The notes below the pieces were generated by a model. That model did not search any database, was not told the DNA's origin, and saw only the letters and a list, made by a program, of their open reading frames with translations. This document shows positions 8,920 to 18,228 of a stretch of 64,000 nt of DNA, piece after piece. The position numbers and the translations under genes are program-made. The stretch spans positions 1 to 64,000 of the forward strand of contig NZ_SJOJ01000027.1 in assembly GCF_004330295.1 (NCBI RefSeq). The letters are read 5' to 3'. The DNA is from Rahnella victoriana. GTDB lineage: Bacteria; Pseudomonadota; Gammaproteobacteria; Enterobacterales; Enterobacteriaceae. Position 1 is the first letter of the stretch. The number at the start of each line of letters is the position of its first letter.

Positions 8920-11588
8920 AGACACCTTCCGTTACCGTTCCGGCACTGACCACCTGCGCCTATTGCGGCGTGGGGTGTGGCGTCAGCATGCGGCCCGAGG
9001 GAGACGATTTTTGTGCAGAGGGCGACCCGAACCATCCGGCGAACCACGGGCGGCTGTGCGTGAAAGGCAGCGCGCTCGGCGAAACGCTGGGACTGGCCGG
9101 ACGGCTGTTACAGCCGGAAATCAACGGTCAGCCGGTGAGCTGGACACAGGCGCTGGATACGCTGGCGCAACGCCTGCTGGCGGTGATCCGCGAGCACGGG
9201 CCGCAGGCGGTGGCGTTTTACGGCTCCGGCCAGTTGCTGACCGAAGATTATTACGTCGCCAATAAGCTGATGAAGGGCTTTATCGGCGCAGGAAATATGG
9301 ATACCAATTCGCGGCTGTGCATGGCTTCCGCCGTGGCAGCCTACAAACGCGCCTTCGGAGCCGACGCCGTACCGTGCAGTTATCAGGATCTGGAACAGGC
9401 GGACTGCGTGATATTAACCGGTTCGAATACCGCCTGGGCGCATCCGGTGGTGTATCAGCGGCTGGTGCAGGCTAAACAGGCGCGTCCTGAAATGCGTATC
9501 GTGGTAATTGACCCGCGTCAGACTGCAACCTGTGATATCGCGGATTTGCATCTGGCCCTGCGTCCCGGCAGCGATGCGGCACTGTTCTGCGGCGCGCTCA
9601 ATGCGCTGGCTGAGAGCGGCAATCTTGACCGCGATTTCCTGCACCATCACACGCAGGGCGCGGAAGAGACGTTGCAGGCAGCGCGGGACTGGACGGTGGC
9701 GCGTACCGCCGCGTTCTGCGAATTGCCCGCTGAACAGTTGCTGGCGTTTTACCAGATGATTGCAGGCTGTACGCGGCTGGTGACGCTGTATTCCATGGGC
9801 ATTAACCAGTCCAGTTCCGGCGTTGATAAATGCAATGCCATCATCAATCTGCATCTGGCGACCGGCAATATCGGGCGCGAAGGCTGCGGACCCTTTTCCA
9901 TCACCGGCCAGCCAAACGCCATGGGCGGGCGGGAAGTTGGCGGGCTGGCGAATCAGCTGGCGTCACACATGGGCTTTACAGCGGAAGATATCGGGCGTGT
10001 CGGCCGCTTCTGGAAGAGTGACAACGTCACTCAATCCGCCGGGCTGAACGCCGTGGATCTGTTCCGTGCGGTGGAAGACGGCCGGATAAAAGCGGTATGG
10101 ATCATGGGCACCAATCCGCTGGTCTCGCTGCCGGATGCGGACCGGGTACGCGCCGGACTGGCCCGCTGTCCGCTGGTGATTGTCTCCGACATCATGCGCG
10201 ACACCGATACCACCCGCGCCGCGCATATCTGTTTACCCGCGCTGGGCTGGGGCGAAAAAAATGGCACGGTCACCAACTCGGAACGCTGCATCTCGCGTCA
10301 GCGGGCGTTTCTGCCCGCACCAGGAGAGGCGAAAGCGGACTGGTGGATCCTCAGTCAGGTGGCGCAGCGGCTGGGGTTCGGTCAGGCTTTTGCCTGGCAG
10401 CATCCGGCGGAGATTTTCCGTGAACATGCGGCGCTTTCCGGTTTTGAAAATCACGGCGCGCGGGCGTTTGATATCAGCGGGCTGGCGACGCTGTCGGATG
10501 AAGAATGGGACAACCTGCGTCCCGTGCAGTGGCCGGTGAACGCGGCGCATCCGCAAGGCACCGCGCGGTTATTTACCGATAACACTTTCTTTCACCCCGA
10601 CGGCAGGGCGCGGCTGGTGGCGATCACGCCACGGCTGCCCGTCAGCCCGACGTCAGCGGCCTGGCCGCTGATCATGAATACCGGCAGGGTGCGCGACCAG
10701 TGGCATACCATGACCCGCACCGGGAAATCGGCGCGGCTGATGCAGCACATCAGCGAACCCTTCTGTCAGTTTCATCCCGACGATGCGCCGGACATTCAGG
10801 CCGGTGATCTGCTGCGCGTGGCCTCGTCGCACGGCTGGCTGCTGCTGCGTGCGCAACCGGACAACCTGCAACCGCGCGGCAGCGTGTTTGTGCCGATGCA
10901 CTGGAACAGCCGGTTCAGCCAGCAGGCGCGGGTGGATGCGCTGATTGCGGCGCATGTGGATCCGCTCTCAGGGCAGCCGGAAAGCAAGCATATGCCGGTC
11001 AGCCTGCGGCGCTGGCAGGCCGCGTGGCAGGCTGAACTGTTTATCCGCGGTGAAGAGCGCGAGCCGCCGGTGACCGCTTACCGGAGCCTGATCACCCAGC
11101 CGGGCATCACGCATTTCACGCTGGCCGATTCGTCACTGCCCGCCGACTGGATGGCGTGGCTGGACGAGTCTTACGCCACCAACCAGATGGTCTGCCAGAC
11201 CGCCCGGACGGGCGACGACGGTTTCAGTCTGCTGGCCTGGGCAGAGGGCGCATTGCAACTGGCGTTTTATGCCTGCCGCACACCGCCGTCACCTGACCGG
11301 CAGGCGGTGGTGGCTGCCTTTACCACGCCGCCGCACACCGCGTCGCAACGTCTGGCGCTTTTGGCCGGTCGCACCGCCCGCGATACCCCCCCGGCAGGCG
11401 CGATGATTTGCAGCTGCTTTTCGGTGGGTGAAATCCGCATCGCACAGGCGGTACAACAGGGCTGCCACAACGTGCAGCAGCTTGGCGAAACACTCAAATG
11501 CGGCACCAATTGCGGCTCATGCATTCCTGAACTCAAAAACATCATAGCCCGTCAGCGTGTCACGCAAACGGAAGGAGACAGCCAGTGA
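8916..11588 (+). CDS. nasA: NasA, assimilatory nitrate reductase catalytic subunit
   Basis: This 890-residue cytoplasmic molybdoenzyme reduces nitrate to nitrite. The N-terminal [4Fe-4S] ligands are C14, C17, C21 and C48. The central regions match bis-MGD oxidoreductases of the NasA/NapA/FdhF family (for example GSNTAWAHPV and GTNPLVSLPDADR). A C-terminal BFD-like [2Fe-2S] domain begins C832-S-C834 and ends with NCGSC, as in Klebsiella NasA. Electrons probably come from the NasC half of the upstream fusion. The start codon overlaps the upstream stop (ATGA), and the stop overlaps the GTG start of cobA. No signal peptide is present, as expected for an assimilatory enzyme. Confidence 0.95.
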   Translation: MKTPSVTVPALTTCAYCGVGCGVSMRPEGDDFCAEGDPNHPANHGRLCVKGSALGETLGLAGRLLQPEINGQPVSWTQALDTLAQRLLAVIREHGPQAVAFYGSGQLLTEDYYVANKLMKGFIGAGNMDTNSRLCMASAVAAYKRAFGADAVPCSYQDLEQADCVILTGSNTAWAHPVVYQRLVQAKQARPEMRIVVIDPRQTATCDIADLHLALRPGSDAALFCGALNALAESGNLDRDFLHHHTQGAEETLQAARDWTVARTAAFCELPAEQLLAFYQMIAGCTRLVTLYSMGINQSSSGVDKCNAIINLHLATGNIGREGCGPFSITGQPNAMGGREVGGLANQLASHMGFTAEDIGRVGRFWKSDNVTQSAGLNAVDLFRAVEDGRIKAVWIMGTNPLVSLPDADRVRAGLARCPLVIVSDIMRDTDTTRAAHICLPALGWGEKNGTVTNSERCISRQRAFLPAPGEAKADWWILSQVAQRLGFGQAFAWQHPAEIFREHAALSGFENHGARAFDISGLATLSDEEWDNLRPVQWPVNAAHPQGTARLFTDNTFFHPDGRARLVAITPRLPVSPTSAAWPLIMNTGRVRDQWHTMTRTGKSARLMQHISEPFCQFHPDDAPDIQAGDLLRVASSHGWLLLRAQPDNLQPRGSVFVPMHWNSRFSQQARVDALIAAHVDPLSGQPESKHMPVSLRRWQAAWQAELFIRGEEREPPVTAYRSLITQPGITHFTLADSSLPADWMAWLDESYATNQMVCQTARTGDDGFSLLAWAEGALQLAFYACRTPPSPDRQAVVAAFTTPPHTASQRLALLAGRTARDTPPAGAMICSCFSVGEIRIAQAVQQGCHNVQQLGETLKCGTNCGSCIPELKNIIARQRVTQTEGDSQ

Positions 11589-12424
11589 ATATTCCCGAAA
11601 CATTCTTACAGGTGCAGCAGATCGCGCACATCATGGCAGCCGCCACCCTGCGTCAGCCGGTATGTCGCGGCGAAGTCTGGCTGGTGGGTGCCGGGCCGGG
11701 TGATGTGGAATTACTGACCCTGAAGGCGCTGCGCGTGATACAGCAGGCGGAGGTGGTGGTGTTTGACCGGCTGGTCTCCGCGCCGGTGATGGCGCTGATC
11801 CCGGAGGACGCACTGCGCATTGACGCCGGTAAATCCACACGTCATCACACCCTCGGGCAGCCGGAGATTAACCAGTTACTGGTCGATCTGGCGCAGAACG
11901 GTCACCGTGTGGTACGTCTCAAAGGCGGCGATCCCTTTATTTTCGGGCGGGGCGGTGAGGAGATGGCGCACTGTCAGCAGCACGGCGTGACCTGCCATAT
12001 CGTGCCGGGGATCACGGCGGCGATGGGGTGTGCGGCGGCCAGTGGTATTCCGCTGACGCACCGGGATCTGGCGCAGTCCGTACGCTTTGTCACCGGTCAC
12101 GGCGCGCAGGGTGAGCCGGACGTTGACTGGTCTGCGCTGGCGATGGCGCGCCAGACGCTGGTGTTTTACATGGGCATCGCCGGCAGCGACAGCATCAGTC
12201 AGAAACTGATGGCCAACGGTATGCCGCCAGACATGCCGGTCGCGGTGATCGAACGCGGCACGCAACCGGAACAGCGGGTATTCACCGGCACGCTGGATTC
12301 ACTGGGGAATATCATCGTGGCGAACCGGGTGGTTACGCCCGCGTTGCTGATTATCGGCGAGGTGGCGGGAATGTACCGGCAGCCTGCGCGACAGGTTCAG
12401 CGCGAAACTGAAACTGTCCGCTGA
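11585..12424 (+). CDS. cobA: Uroporphyrinogen-III C-methyltransferase (siroheme pathway)
   Basis: This 279-residue SAM-dependent methyltransferase equals the CobA half of CysG. It converts uroporphyrinogen III to precorrin-2, the precursor of the siroheme needed by NasB. It shows VGAGPGDVELLTLKAL near residue 36, the VVRLKGGDPFIFGRGGEE segment, and the PGITAA loop. It lacks the N-terminal dehydrogenase/ferrochelatase half of CysG, so oxidation and iron insertion must come from another gene. It starts with GTG overlapping the nasA stop and is the last gene of the nas operon. Its 3' end overlaps the convergent xdhC-like gene by 28 bp. Confidence 0.93.
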   Translation: MNIPETFLQVQQIAHIMAAATLRQPVCRGEVWLVGAGPGDVELLTLKALRVIQQAEVVVFDRLVSAPVMALIPEDALRIDAGKSTRHHTLGQPEINQLLVDLAQNGHRVVRLKGGDPFIFGRGGEEMAHCQQHGVTCHIVPGITAAMGCAAASGIPLTHRDLAQSVRFVTGHGAQGEPDVDWSALAMARQTLVFYMGIAGSDSISQKLMANGMPPDMPVAVIERGTQPEQRVFTGTLDSLGNIIVANRVVTPALLIIGEVAGMYRQPARQVQRETETVR

Positions 12425-13377
12425 TTCTTGATCCGCACAATATCGGCCATCACCGCCAGCGCGATTTCGGCGGGGGTTTTGCTGCCGATATCAATACCAA
12501 TCGGGGCGTGAATGCGGGTCAGTTCTTCCGCGGTCATGCCGCCGGTGGTTTCCAGCCTTCTGATGCGGTTCTGGCTGTTACGCAGCGACCCCATGACGCC
12601 GATGTAAAACGCGTCGGTGTTGACCGCTTCCATCATGGTCAGGTCATCCATTCTCGGATCATGGGTCAGCGCGACGATGGCGGTATTCGCGTGGCAGCCG
12701 TGTTGTTCGAGATAGCGCGCCGGAAACACCGTTTCAAGGATCGGCGAACCGCTGATTTGTCCGCGAAAATTCTCCAGAATGTCTTCCCTCGGCTCACAAA
12801 TCACCGTTTCAAACCCCAGCCCGCTGGCAAACTCCGCGCAGAATACCGCCACGGCAGACAGCCCGGCGATGATAATGCGCGGTGCGCAGGCGAGGGTAAT
12901 GACGATTTCAGACGCATCACGTTCAACAATGGTGCTGCTGCGCCAGGTTTCCTGCGTTAAGGAATGGCAGGCCGCAGGCGGCGTAATGCGTTTTTTCAGC
13001 GCAAAATGACAGTTCAGCGACTCGCCGATCCCGGCGATATAAGCCTGATTCGCCGCCGTGGGGGCGAGATACTCAATCAGAATATCCAGCACGCCGCCGC
13101 AGGGCAGCGCGCGATCCGGCGTTAATCCGCCGTCGCCGTAGCGCACCACCTGACTCGGCTGGCGAAAATCACCGTCGCGGATGCGCTGAATAAAATCATC
13201 CTCAATACAGCCGCCGGACAGCGAACCACAAAAATGGCCGTCGCGGTTTATCACCATTAATGTGCCCGGCGGACGGGGGGATGAACCGAAAGTGCTGAGC
13301 ACCGTGCACAGCCATATCGGCTGATCGTTAATCCAGCGGGCTGACTGACTGATCACGCTGATATCCAGACTTTGCAT
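12397..13377 (-). CDS. XdhC/CoxF-family molybdenum-cofactor maturation protein
   Basis: This 326-residue protein has the two-part XdhC layout. The N-terminal XdhC_CoxI domain includes VLSTFGSSPRPPGTLMVI and SGGCIEDDF. The C-terminal Rossmann-like XdhC_C domain includes ALTHDPRMDDLTMMEAV and APIGIDIGSKTPAEIA. Members bind and sulfurate the molybdenum cofactor and insert it into xanthine-dehydrogenase-type enzymes. No such enzyme lies in the window, so the client is unknown. It is divergent from the MocA-like gene across 93 bp, suggesting shared regulation. A dedicated role in NasA maturation is possible but not typical, since NasA uses bis-MGD. Confidence 0.85.
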   Translation of the reverse strand: MQSLDISVISQSARWINDQPIWLCTVLSTFGSSPRPPGTLMVINRDGHFCGSLSGGCIEDDFIQRIRDGDFRQPSQVVRYGDGGLTPDRALPCGGVLDILIEYLAPTAANQAYIAGIGESLNCHFALKKRITPPAACHSLTQETWRSSTIVERDASEIVITLACAPRIIIAGLSAVAVFCAEFASGLGFETVICEPREDILENFRGQISGSPILETVFPARYLEQHGCHANTAIVALTHDPRMDDLTMMEAVNTDAFYIGVMGSLRNSQNRIRRLETTGGMTAEELTRIHAPIGIDIGSKTPAEIALAVMADIVRIKNQRTVSVSR

Positions 13378-13470
13378 TGGTTAACACCCTTGTTATGTCT
13401 AAAATAACCGGCATGTGGATTAACTCATCATTATAGATGTTTATGAAAATGGCTTCGGGAGCAATCTGAA

Positions 13471-14040
13471 ATGAAACAACCCGTGGTGATATTGCTGGCG
13501 GCGGGCTTCAGCCGTCGTTATCAGCAGGCGACCGGTCGGCATAAATTACTGGAAGAGCTTACCGGTACCGGCATGACGATATTTCAGCACAGCCTCGGCA
13601 ATGTTTTGCGAACAGGCTTGCCGGTCTGCGTGGTGCTGCGCCCCGGTTCACAGGAATTGCAGGCGTTCTGCCAGCGTGTGGATGTGCCTTTTGTCTGCGT
13701 GGAGAGTCAGGGCATGGGCGATTCCCTGGCGGCCGGTGTACAGGCCATGGGGGAAGCCGGTGGCTGGATTATCACGCTGGCGGACTTGCCCTATATCCTG
13801 CCGCAAACCTATGACGATATCGCTCAGGCCGTGCGCGCCGGGCAATGTGCCAGACCGGTGTATCACGGACAACCGGGGCATCCTGTCGGATTCCCCGCCT
13901 CCATGCGGACCTCGCTGGTCGCCTTACAGGGCAGCGGCGGGGCGCGCGACCTGCTGAAAACGCACCCGCCATTAAACATCGAAAGTGAAGATCCGGGCTG
14001 CGTGTGGGATATCGACCTGCCGGGTGATCTCAAAATTTGA
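13471..14040 (+). CDS. MocA/MobA-like molybdopterin nucleotidyltransferase
   Basis: This 189-residue protein has the NTP-transferase signature LLAAGFSRRYQQATGRHKLL at its start, then the metal-binding LADLPYILPQTYDDI and the GHPVGFP motif near residue 138. The family includes MocA, which makes molybdopterin cytosine dinucleotide for xanthine-dehydrogenase-type enzymes, and MobA, which makes the guanine form. The divergent XdhC-like neighbour favours a MocA-like role. It starts at an ATG preceded by GGGAGC. About 180 bp without a recognisable gene or terminator follows. Confidence 0.82.
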   Translation: MKQPVVILLAAGFSRRYQQATGRHKLLEELTGTGMTIFQHSLGNVLRTGLPVCVVLRPGSQELQAFCQRVDVPFVCVESQGMGDSLAAGVQAMGEAGGWIITLADLPYILPQTYDDIAQAVRAGQCARPVYHGQPGHPVGFPASMRTSLVALQGSGGARDLLKTHPPLNIESEDPGCVWDIDLPGDLKI

Positions 14041-14223
14041 ACGGTTCGCCTTTAGTGACAGCTGTTTTTCTTATGCCTAATTCGTCCATATTTATATTTT
14101 TAAATTCGTAGTCGCTCATTCTTCCTTATGCAATTCTTTGACCTACAAAAGAAAAAATACCGGATCTTCATTTTTAACATTTGGGGCGTCACTGCCTCTG
14201 AAGACTATTCATAAGGAAAAACG

Positions 14224-15051
14224 ATGGCTGTCATTAACGTAAATAAAACCCAGATTGCTGCCGGACTGTTTCTGGCGCTCAGCACGATTTCTACTTTTGC
14301 CGCGCACGCGGATCAGCTGGCGGACATCAAAAAAGCCGGTGTGGTGAAGGTCGCGACGTTCGATTCCAATCCGCCGTTTGGATCTGTTGATGCCAAAACC
14401 CATGACATCGTCGGTTATGACGTGGATTTCGCGAAAGCGCTGGCGAAAACGCTGGGTGTTAAATTGCAACTGGTGCCGACCAATCCGGCGAACCGTATTC
14501 CGTTATTACAGTCCGGTAAAGCCGATCTGATCGTGGCGGATATCACCATCACGCCGGAACGCGCAAAAGTGATCGACTTCTCTGTGCCTTATTTCGTCAC
14601 CGGCCAGCAGTTCCTGGTCCCGGCCGGATCGCCGGATAAGCTGGATGCCTATGCCACGGCACGCATCGGTGCGGTGAAAGGCACCACCGGCGAGCAGGAA
14701 TTGCATAACCGCTTCCCGCAATCCCGCGTGCTGTCTTATGACGATATTCCGCTGGCACTTTCTGCGCTGCGGAACGGCAACGTGCAGGCCATTACGCAGG
14801 ACAGCACCATTCTGGCGGGGCTGCTGGATGGCGCGCCGGACAAAGCAAAATACAAAGTGCTGCCTGAATTGCTGAGCAAAGAAGAGATTGGCGTGGGCGT
14901 CAAAAAAGGCGAAACCAGCCTGCTGAAAGTGGTCAATGACGAGCTGCTGAATCTGGAGAAAAATGGTCAGGCGGTCAGCATTTATAACGTCTGGTTCGGT
15001 CCGCAGACCAAATCCCCTCAGCCGCGTCTGTTCAAAATCGAAGCCAAATAA
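14224..15051 (+). CDS. Polar amino acid ABC transporter, periplasmic binding protein
   Basis: This 275-residue protein has a Sec signal peptide (hydrophobic stretch near residues 10-25, cleavage after AAHA). The solute-binding family 3 fold follows, including IVGYDVDFAKALAKTLG and DLIVADITITPERAKVIDFS. The family binds glutamate, aspartate, histidine, arginine or cystine; the exact ligand cannot be read from sequence. A clear AAGGAAAAA ribosome site precedes the ATG. It is first in a four-gene operon with one ATPase and two permeases, the typical layout of a complete PAAT importer. Confidence 0.88.
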   Translation: MAVINVNKTQIAAGLFLALSTISTFAAHADQLADIKKAGVVKVATFDSNPPFGSVDAKTHDIVGYDVDFAKALAKTLGVKLQLVPTNPANRIPLLQSGKADLIVADITITPERAKVIDFSVPYFVTGQQFLVPAGSPDKLDAYATARIGAVKGTTGEQELHNRFPQSRVLSYDDIPLALSALRNGNVQAITQDSTILAGLLDGAPDKAKYKVLPELLSKEEIGVGVKKGETSLLKVVNDELLNLEKNGQAVSIYNVWFGPQTKSPQPRLFKIEAK

Positions 15052-15075
15052 TCTGTTTTATGCAAGGTAAGACAC

Positions 15076-15906
15076 ATGCAGCAAGACACTCTCTCAACCG
15101 CAGCAGCGTCTGCGGTTTTTTCACATTCATCCGCCGGTAAAATCGCGGCCGTTGAATTCCGCCAGGTCAGTAAATTTTTCGGTCCGCATGAGGTTATCCG
15201 TAACGTTGATTTACGTGTGAACAGTGGCGAAGTGGTGGCAGTTTGCGGGCCCTCCGGTTCAGGTAAATCCACGCTGATCCGGCTGATTAATCAGCTGGAA
15301 TCGGTCAGCAGCGGTGAAATTTTTATCGCCGGCCAGCCGACGCGCAATCTCAAAGGTGCCGCATTACGCCAGCTTCGAACGCACATCGGCTTTGTCTTTC
15401 AGCAGTTCAACCTTTACGCCCACCTCACCGCCGAAGACAACGTCAGTCTGGCGCTGATTAAAGTGCATGGCTGGAAGAAAATTGAGGCGCGCGAAAAGGC
15501 ACGGGCATTGCTGGCGCGCGTCGGTCTGGGCGATAAAGCGCAGCATTATCCTGAGCAGCTTTCCGGCGGTCAGCAGCAGCGCGTGGCGATTGCCAGGGCG
15601 CTGGTCACGGATCCGGGCATCATTTTATTTGATGAACCGACCTCGGCGCTGGATCCGGAAATGATCGGCGAAGTCCTGCTGGTGATGCAGGAACTGGCGA
15701 AAAGCGGCATCACCATGATTGTGGTGACGCATGAGATGAGTTTTGCCCGCGAAATCGCTGATCGTGTGATTTTCATGGATGGCGGCGAAATCCTTGAACA
15801 GGCGCAGCCGGAAGATTTCTTCCTGCGTCCGCAACATCCGCGTGCGCAGCGGTTTCTGCAAAAAGTCCTGTTTCCGCTGCATCCGCAAACCGGAGTCGCG
15901 CTATGA
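15076..15906 (+). CDS. Polar amino acid ABC transporter, ATP-binding protein
   Basis: This 276-residue GlnQ-type ATPase shows Walker [10 protein letters not shown] (near residue 58), the Q-loop [13 protein letters not shown], signature LSGGQQQR, Walker [16 protein letters not shown] and the switch histidine VTHEMSF. Compared with GlnQ it has an extra ~25-residue N-terminus rich in Ser/Ala. The stop overlaps the start of the next permease by 4 bp, indicating coupled translation. It powers the importer formed with the adjacent permeases. Confidence 0.9.
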   Translation: MQQDTLSTAAASAVFSHSSAGKIAAVEFRQVSKFFGPHEVIRNVDLRVNSGEVVAVCGPSGSGKSTLIRLINQLESVSSGEIFIAGQPTRNLKGAALRQLRTHIGFVFQQFNLYAHLTAEDNVSLALIKVHGWKKIEAREKARALLARVGLGDKAQHYPEQLSGGQQQRVAIARALVTDPGIILFDEPTSALDPEMIGEVLLVMQELAKSGITMIVVTHEMSFAREIADRVIFMDGGEILEQAQPEDFFLRPQHPRAQRFLQKVLFPLHPQTGVAL

Positions 15907-16676
15907 ACTGGCATCCCGACTGGGCTGGCGTGCTGTCCGGCCAGCCTCTGCACTGGATAATCTCCGGCTTCCTCACCACGCTGTATGTCAGCATTATCGG
16001 AAGCTTGCTCGCCACGTTACTGACGGTATTGCTGCTGGCGCTGCGCCTGAGTTCGACGCATCTGGCACGCGGTGCGGTGGCGGCGTTTGTCTCTGTTTTT
16101 CGTAACACGCCGCTGCTGGTGCAACTGCTGTTCTGGTATTTCGCGGCCTATGGCGCGCTGCCGCAAAGCTGGCGTTTTTATATCGGCGACACTCATCCGT
16201 GGGCGACGTTTCCGGGCAACATTGCCTGGCTGACCCCGGAATTTCTGTGTGCGGCCTGGGGGCTGGCGTTGTTCACGGCGGCGTTTTTGGTGGAAGAAGT
16301 GCAGGCCGGGCTGAATTCTGTGCCGAAAGGCCAGACCGAAGCGGCGATTTCTCAGGGGTTCAGCCGTAAAACCTTGCTGCTTTCGATCCTCCTGCCGCAG
16401 GCGCTGATCAACGCGTGGCAGCCGATCACCGGCCAGTATCTCAACCTGATGAAGCTTTCCTCACTGGCGACGGGTATCGGTTTTTCGGAACTGACGTATC
16501 AGGTCAGCCAGATTGAAAGCTATAACGCGCACGCCTTTGAAGGTTTCGCCGTTGGGACGCTGCTGTATCTGGCGCTCGGACTGCTCCTCGGCTGGCTGAT
16601 GACGGTGTTTGGTCCGAAGCGACCGCAGCACAGGCCGCAGGTGGTTCTGAAAGAGGAAATTGGCGATGGAATTTGA
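15903..16676 (+). CDS. Polar amino acid ABC transporter permease (first subunit)
   Basis: This 257-residue HisM/GltJ-type permease has several membrane segments and the conserved [15 protein letters not shown] motif near residue 62. The EAA loop ([28 protein letters not shown]) contacts the ATPase. The start overlaps the ATPase stop, and the end overlaps the second permease by about 11 bp. It forms a heterodimeric channel with the next gene product. Confidence 0.9.
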   Translation: MNWHPDWAGVLSGQPLHWIISGFLTTLYVSIIGSLLATLLTVLLLALRLSSTHLARGAVAAFVSVFRNTPLLVQLLFWYFAAYGALPQSWRFYIGDTHPWATFPGNIAWLTPEFLCAAWGLALFTAAFLVEEVQAGLNSVPKGQTEAAISQGFSRKTLLLSILLPQALINAWQPITGQYLNLMKLSSLATGIGFSELTYQVSQIESYNAHAFEGFAVGTLLYLALGLLLGWLMTVFGPKRPQHRPQVVLKEEIGDGI

Positions 16677-17358
16677 CTGGTCAGTTATACACGATAATTT
16701 CACTTATCTGCTGTGGGGAAGGCTGGCTGACGGCGAGCCGGGCGGCATATTGCTGACGCTTATCATGGCGGCATTGGCGGGCGTTTTGGCGTTAGTGCTC
16801 GGTGTGCTGATGGCGGCGCTGGCGTGGCGTTTCGGCGGCCTGACACGAAAAGTCCTGTTTGTCTGGGCGTCGTTTATCCGCGGCATTCCGTTGATTTTCG
16901 TGATTTTCTGGCTGTACTTCCTGCTGCCGGTGGTGTTTGGCGGTTCAATTCCCGGCCCGCTGACGGTGATTGTGGCGCTGGCCTGGTTTACCTCGGCGGC
17001 GGTGATGCACTCGACGCTGGCCGGTCTGGAAGCCTTGCCGCGCGGGCAAACCGAAGCGGGAATTGCATCCGGTATGGGTTACGGCAACGTGCTGTTGTTC
17101 GTGCTGTTACCGCAGGCGTGGCCGAATCTGCTGCCGTCGTATCTCGGGCTGCTGATCTCTCTGGTGAAAGACACATCGCTGGCGTTTATCGTCAACGTGC
17201 CGGAACTGACCACGGTGGCCGGGCAGGTGAATAACCGGGTACAAATTTACCCGGCAGAAATCTTCCTGCTGGTCGGCCTGATGTATTATCTGCTGTGCGC
17301 GACGCTGGCGTATCTGGCGGGTAAATCCATCAAACGTCATCAGGGGTTGCGCATGTAA
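16666..17358 (+). CDS. Polar amino acid ABC transporter permease (second subunit)
   Basis: This 230-residue inner-membrane permease is paired with the preceding subunit, as HisQ is with HisM. It carries FIRGIPLIFVIFWLYFLLP and an EAA loop (EAGIASGMGYGNVLLFVLLPQAWPNLLPS). The ATG at 16666 is preceded by AAGAGGAAA; a TTG six bases upstream is less likely. It is the last gene of the operon and is followed immediately by a strong bidirectional terminator. Confidence 0.9.
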   Translation: MEFDWSVIHDNFTYLLWGRLADGEPGGILLTLIMAALAGVLALVLGVLMAALAWRFGGLTRKVLFVWASFIRGIPLIFVIFWLYFLLPVVFGGSIPGPLTVIVALAWFTSAAVMHSTLAGLEALPRGQTEAGIASGMGYGNVLLFVLLPQAWPNLLPSYLGLLISLVKDTSLAFIVNVPELTTVAGQVNNRVQIYPAEIFLLVGLMYYLLCATLAYLAGKSIKRHQGLRM

Positions 17359-17361
17359 ACG

Positions 17362-17390
17362 AAACCCCCGCCTGTTTCCGGCGGGGTTTT
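17362..17390. terminator. Bidirectional terminator between two convergent ABC operons
   Basis: CCCCGCC (17366-17372) pairs with GGCGGGG (17380-17386), with flanking A's and T's on both sides (AAAC... and ...GTTTT). It lies between two operons pointing toward each other and can serve both. Confidence 0.88.
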
Positions 17391-17411
17391 CAGACGGGAG
17401 AGACGGTAAGT

Positions 17412-18212
17412 TTATTGCCTTTTGCTGACCGACGTTAATTCCGTGTCCACACTCAGATCCCGGTCAAACCACTTCTCAGAAATCTTCTTCAATGTCCCGT
17501 CTGCCCGTAATTCACCGAGTGCGACATCCACTTTTTGTTTCAGTGCTTCCCCGCGCGCATCTTTCCTGAACGGCAGGGCAACCTGTTTCAGGCCGAAGGG
17601 TTCACCGACAACTTTCAGCGGCAGATTTTTATGTTTGATCTGACCGAGCAGGATCACCTGACCGGAAACATAGGCATCCACTTTTCCCTGAGCCACGCTG
17701 TTGACCACCACATCCATGCCCTCGAAGGTCACCAGTTTGATTTCATTTTTCGGATCAAATTCTTTCAGGACTTTGGCATAGTTCGAACCGAGATCGGCGG
17801 CGACGGTTTTACCTTTCATGTCCTGCAGTCCGTGAATGGTGGTGTTGTTTTTACTCACCGCTAACTGCGCCGCAGAGTAATAGTAGGGCGCTGAATAATC
17901 GTATTTTTTTCGCCGCTCCGGCGTGTCGGCGAAATTGCCCACGGTATCCACTTTGCCGGTTTCCAGAGAACCCAGCACGCCCACCCAATCGGACGTTACC
18001 CATTCCACTTTGTAGTGGATCTTACTGGCGACGGCGTTGAGAATGTCCGCGCTGAATCCTTTGATGGTATCGCCGTCTTTAAAATAGTGGGGATAACCGT
18101 CCGGTGTCGCCCCCACCCGCAGAACGGGTTCATCATCGGCTTTTGCGGCGGGTTTATCGCACGCCGTCAGCAGCAGAGGAAGTGAACAAATTGCCAGTGT
18201 TAACAAACGCAT
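17412..18212 (-). CDS. Amino acid (cystine/polar) ABC transporter substrate-binding lipoprotein
   Basis: This 266-residue family 3 binding protein starts at the ATG at 18212, which has AGGGAA upstream. The frame extends further but without a better ribosome site. The N-terminus MRLLTLAICSLPLLLTAC ends in a lipobox-like LLTAC, so it is probably a lipid-anchored protein facing the periplasm. Domain motifs include IKGFSADILNAVASKI and KTVAADLGSNYAKVL. It is the promoter-distal gene of a minus-strand operon (ATPase, permease, binding protein) resembling the cystine systems of the TcyJ type. The ligand is inferred from layout only. Confidence 0.85.
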   Translation of the reverse strand: MRLLTLAICSLPLLLTACDKPAAKADDEPVLRVGATPDGYPHYFKDGDTIKGFSADILNAVASKIHYKVEWVTSDWVGVLGSLETGKVDTVGNFADTPERRKKYDYSAPYYYSAAQLAVSKNNTTIHGLQDMKGKTVAADLGSNYAKVLKEFDPKNEIKLVTFEGMDVVVNSVAQGKVDAYVSGQVILLGQIKHKNLPLKVVGEPFGLKQVALPFRKDARGEALKQKVDVALGELRADGTLKKISEKWFDRDLSVDTELTSVSKRQ

Positions 18213-18228
18213 ATCAAGATTCCCTGTT

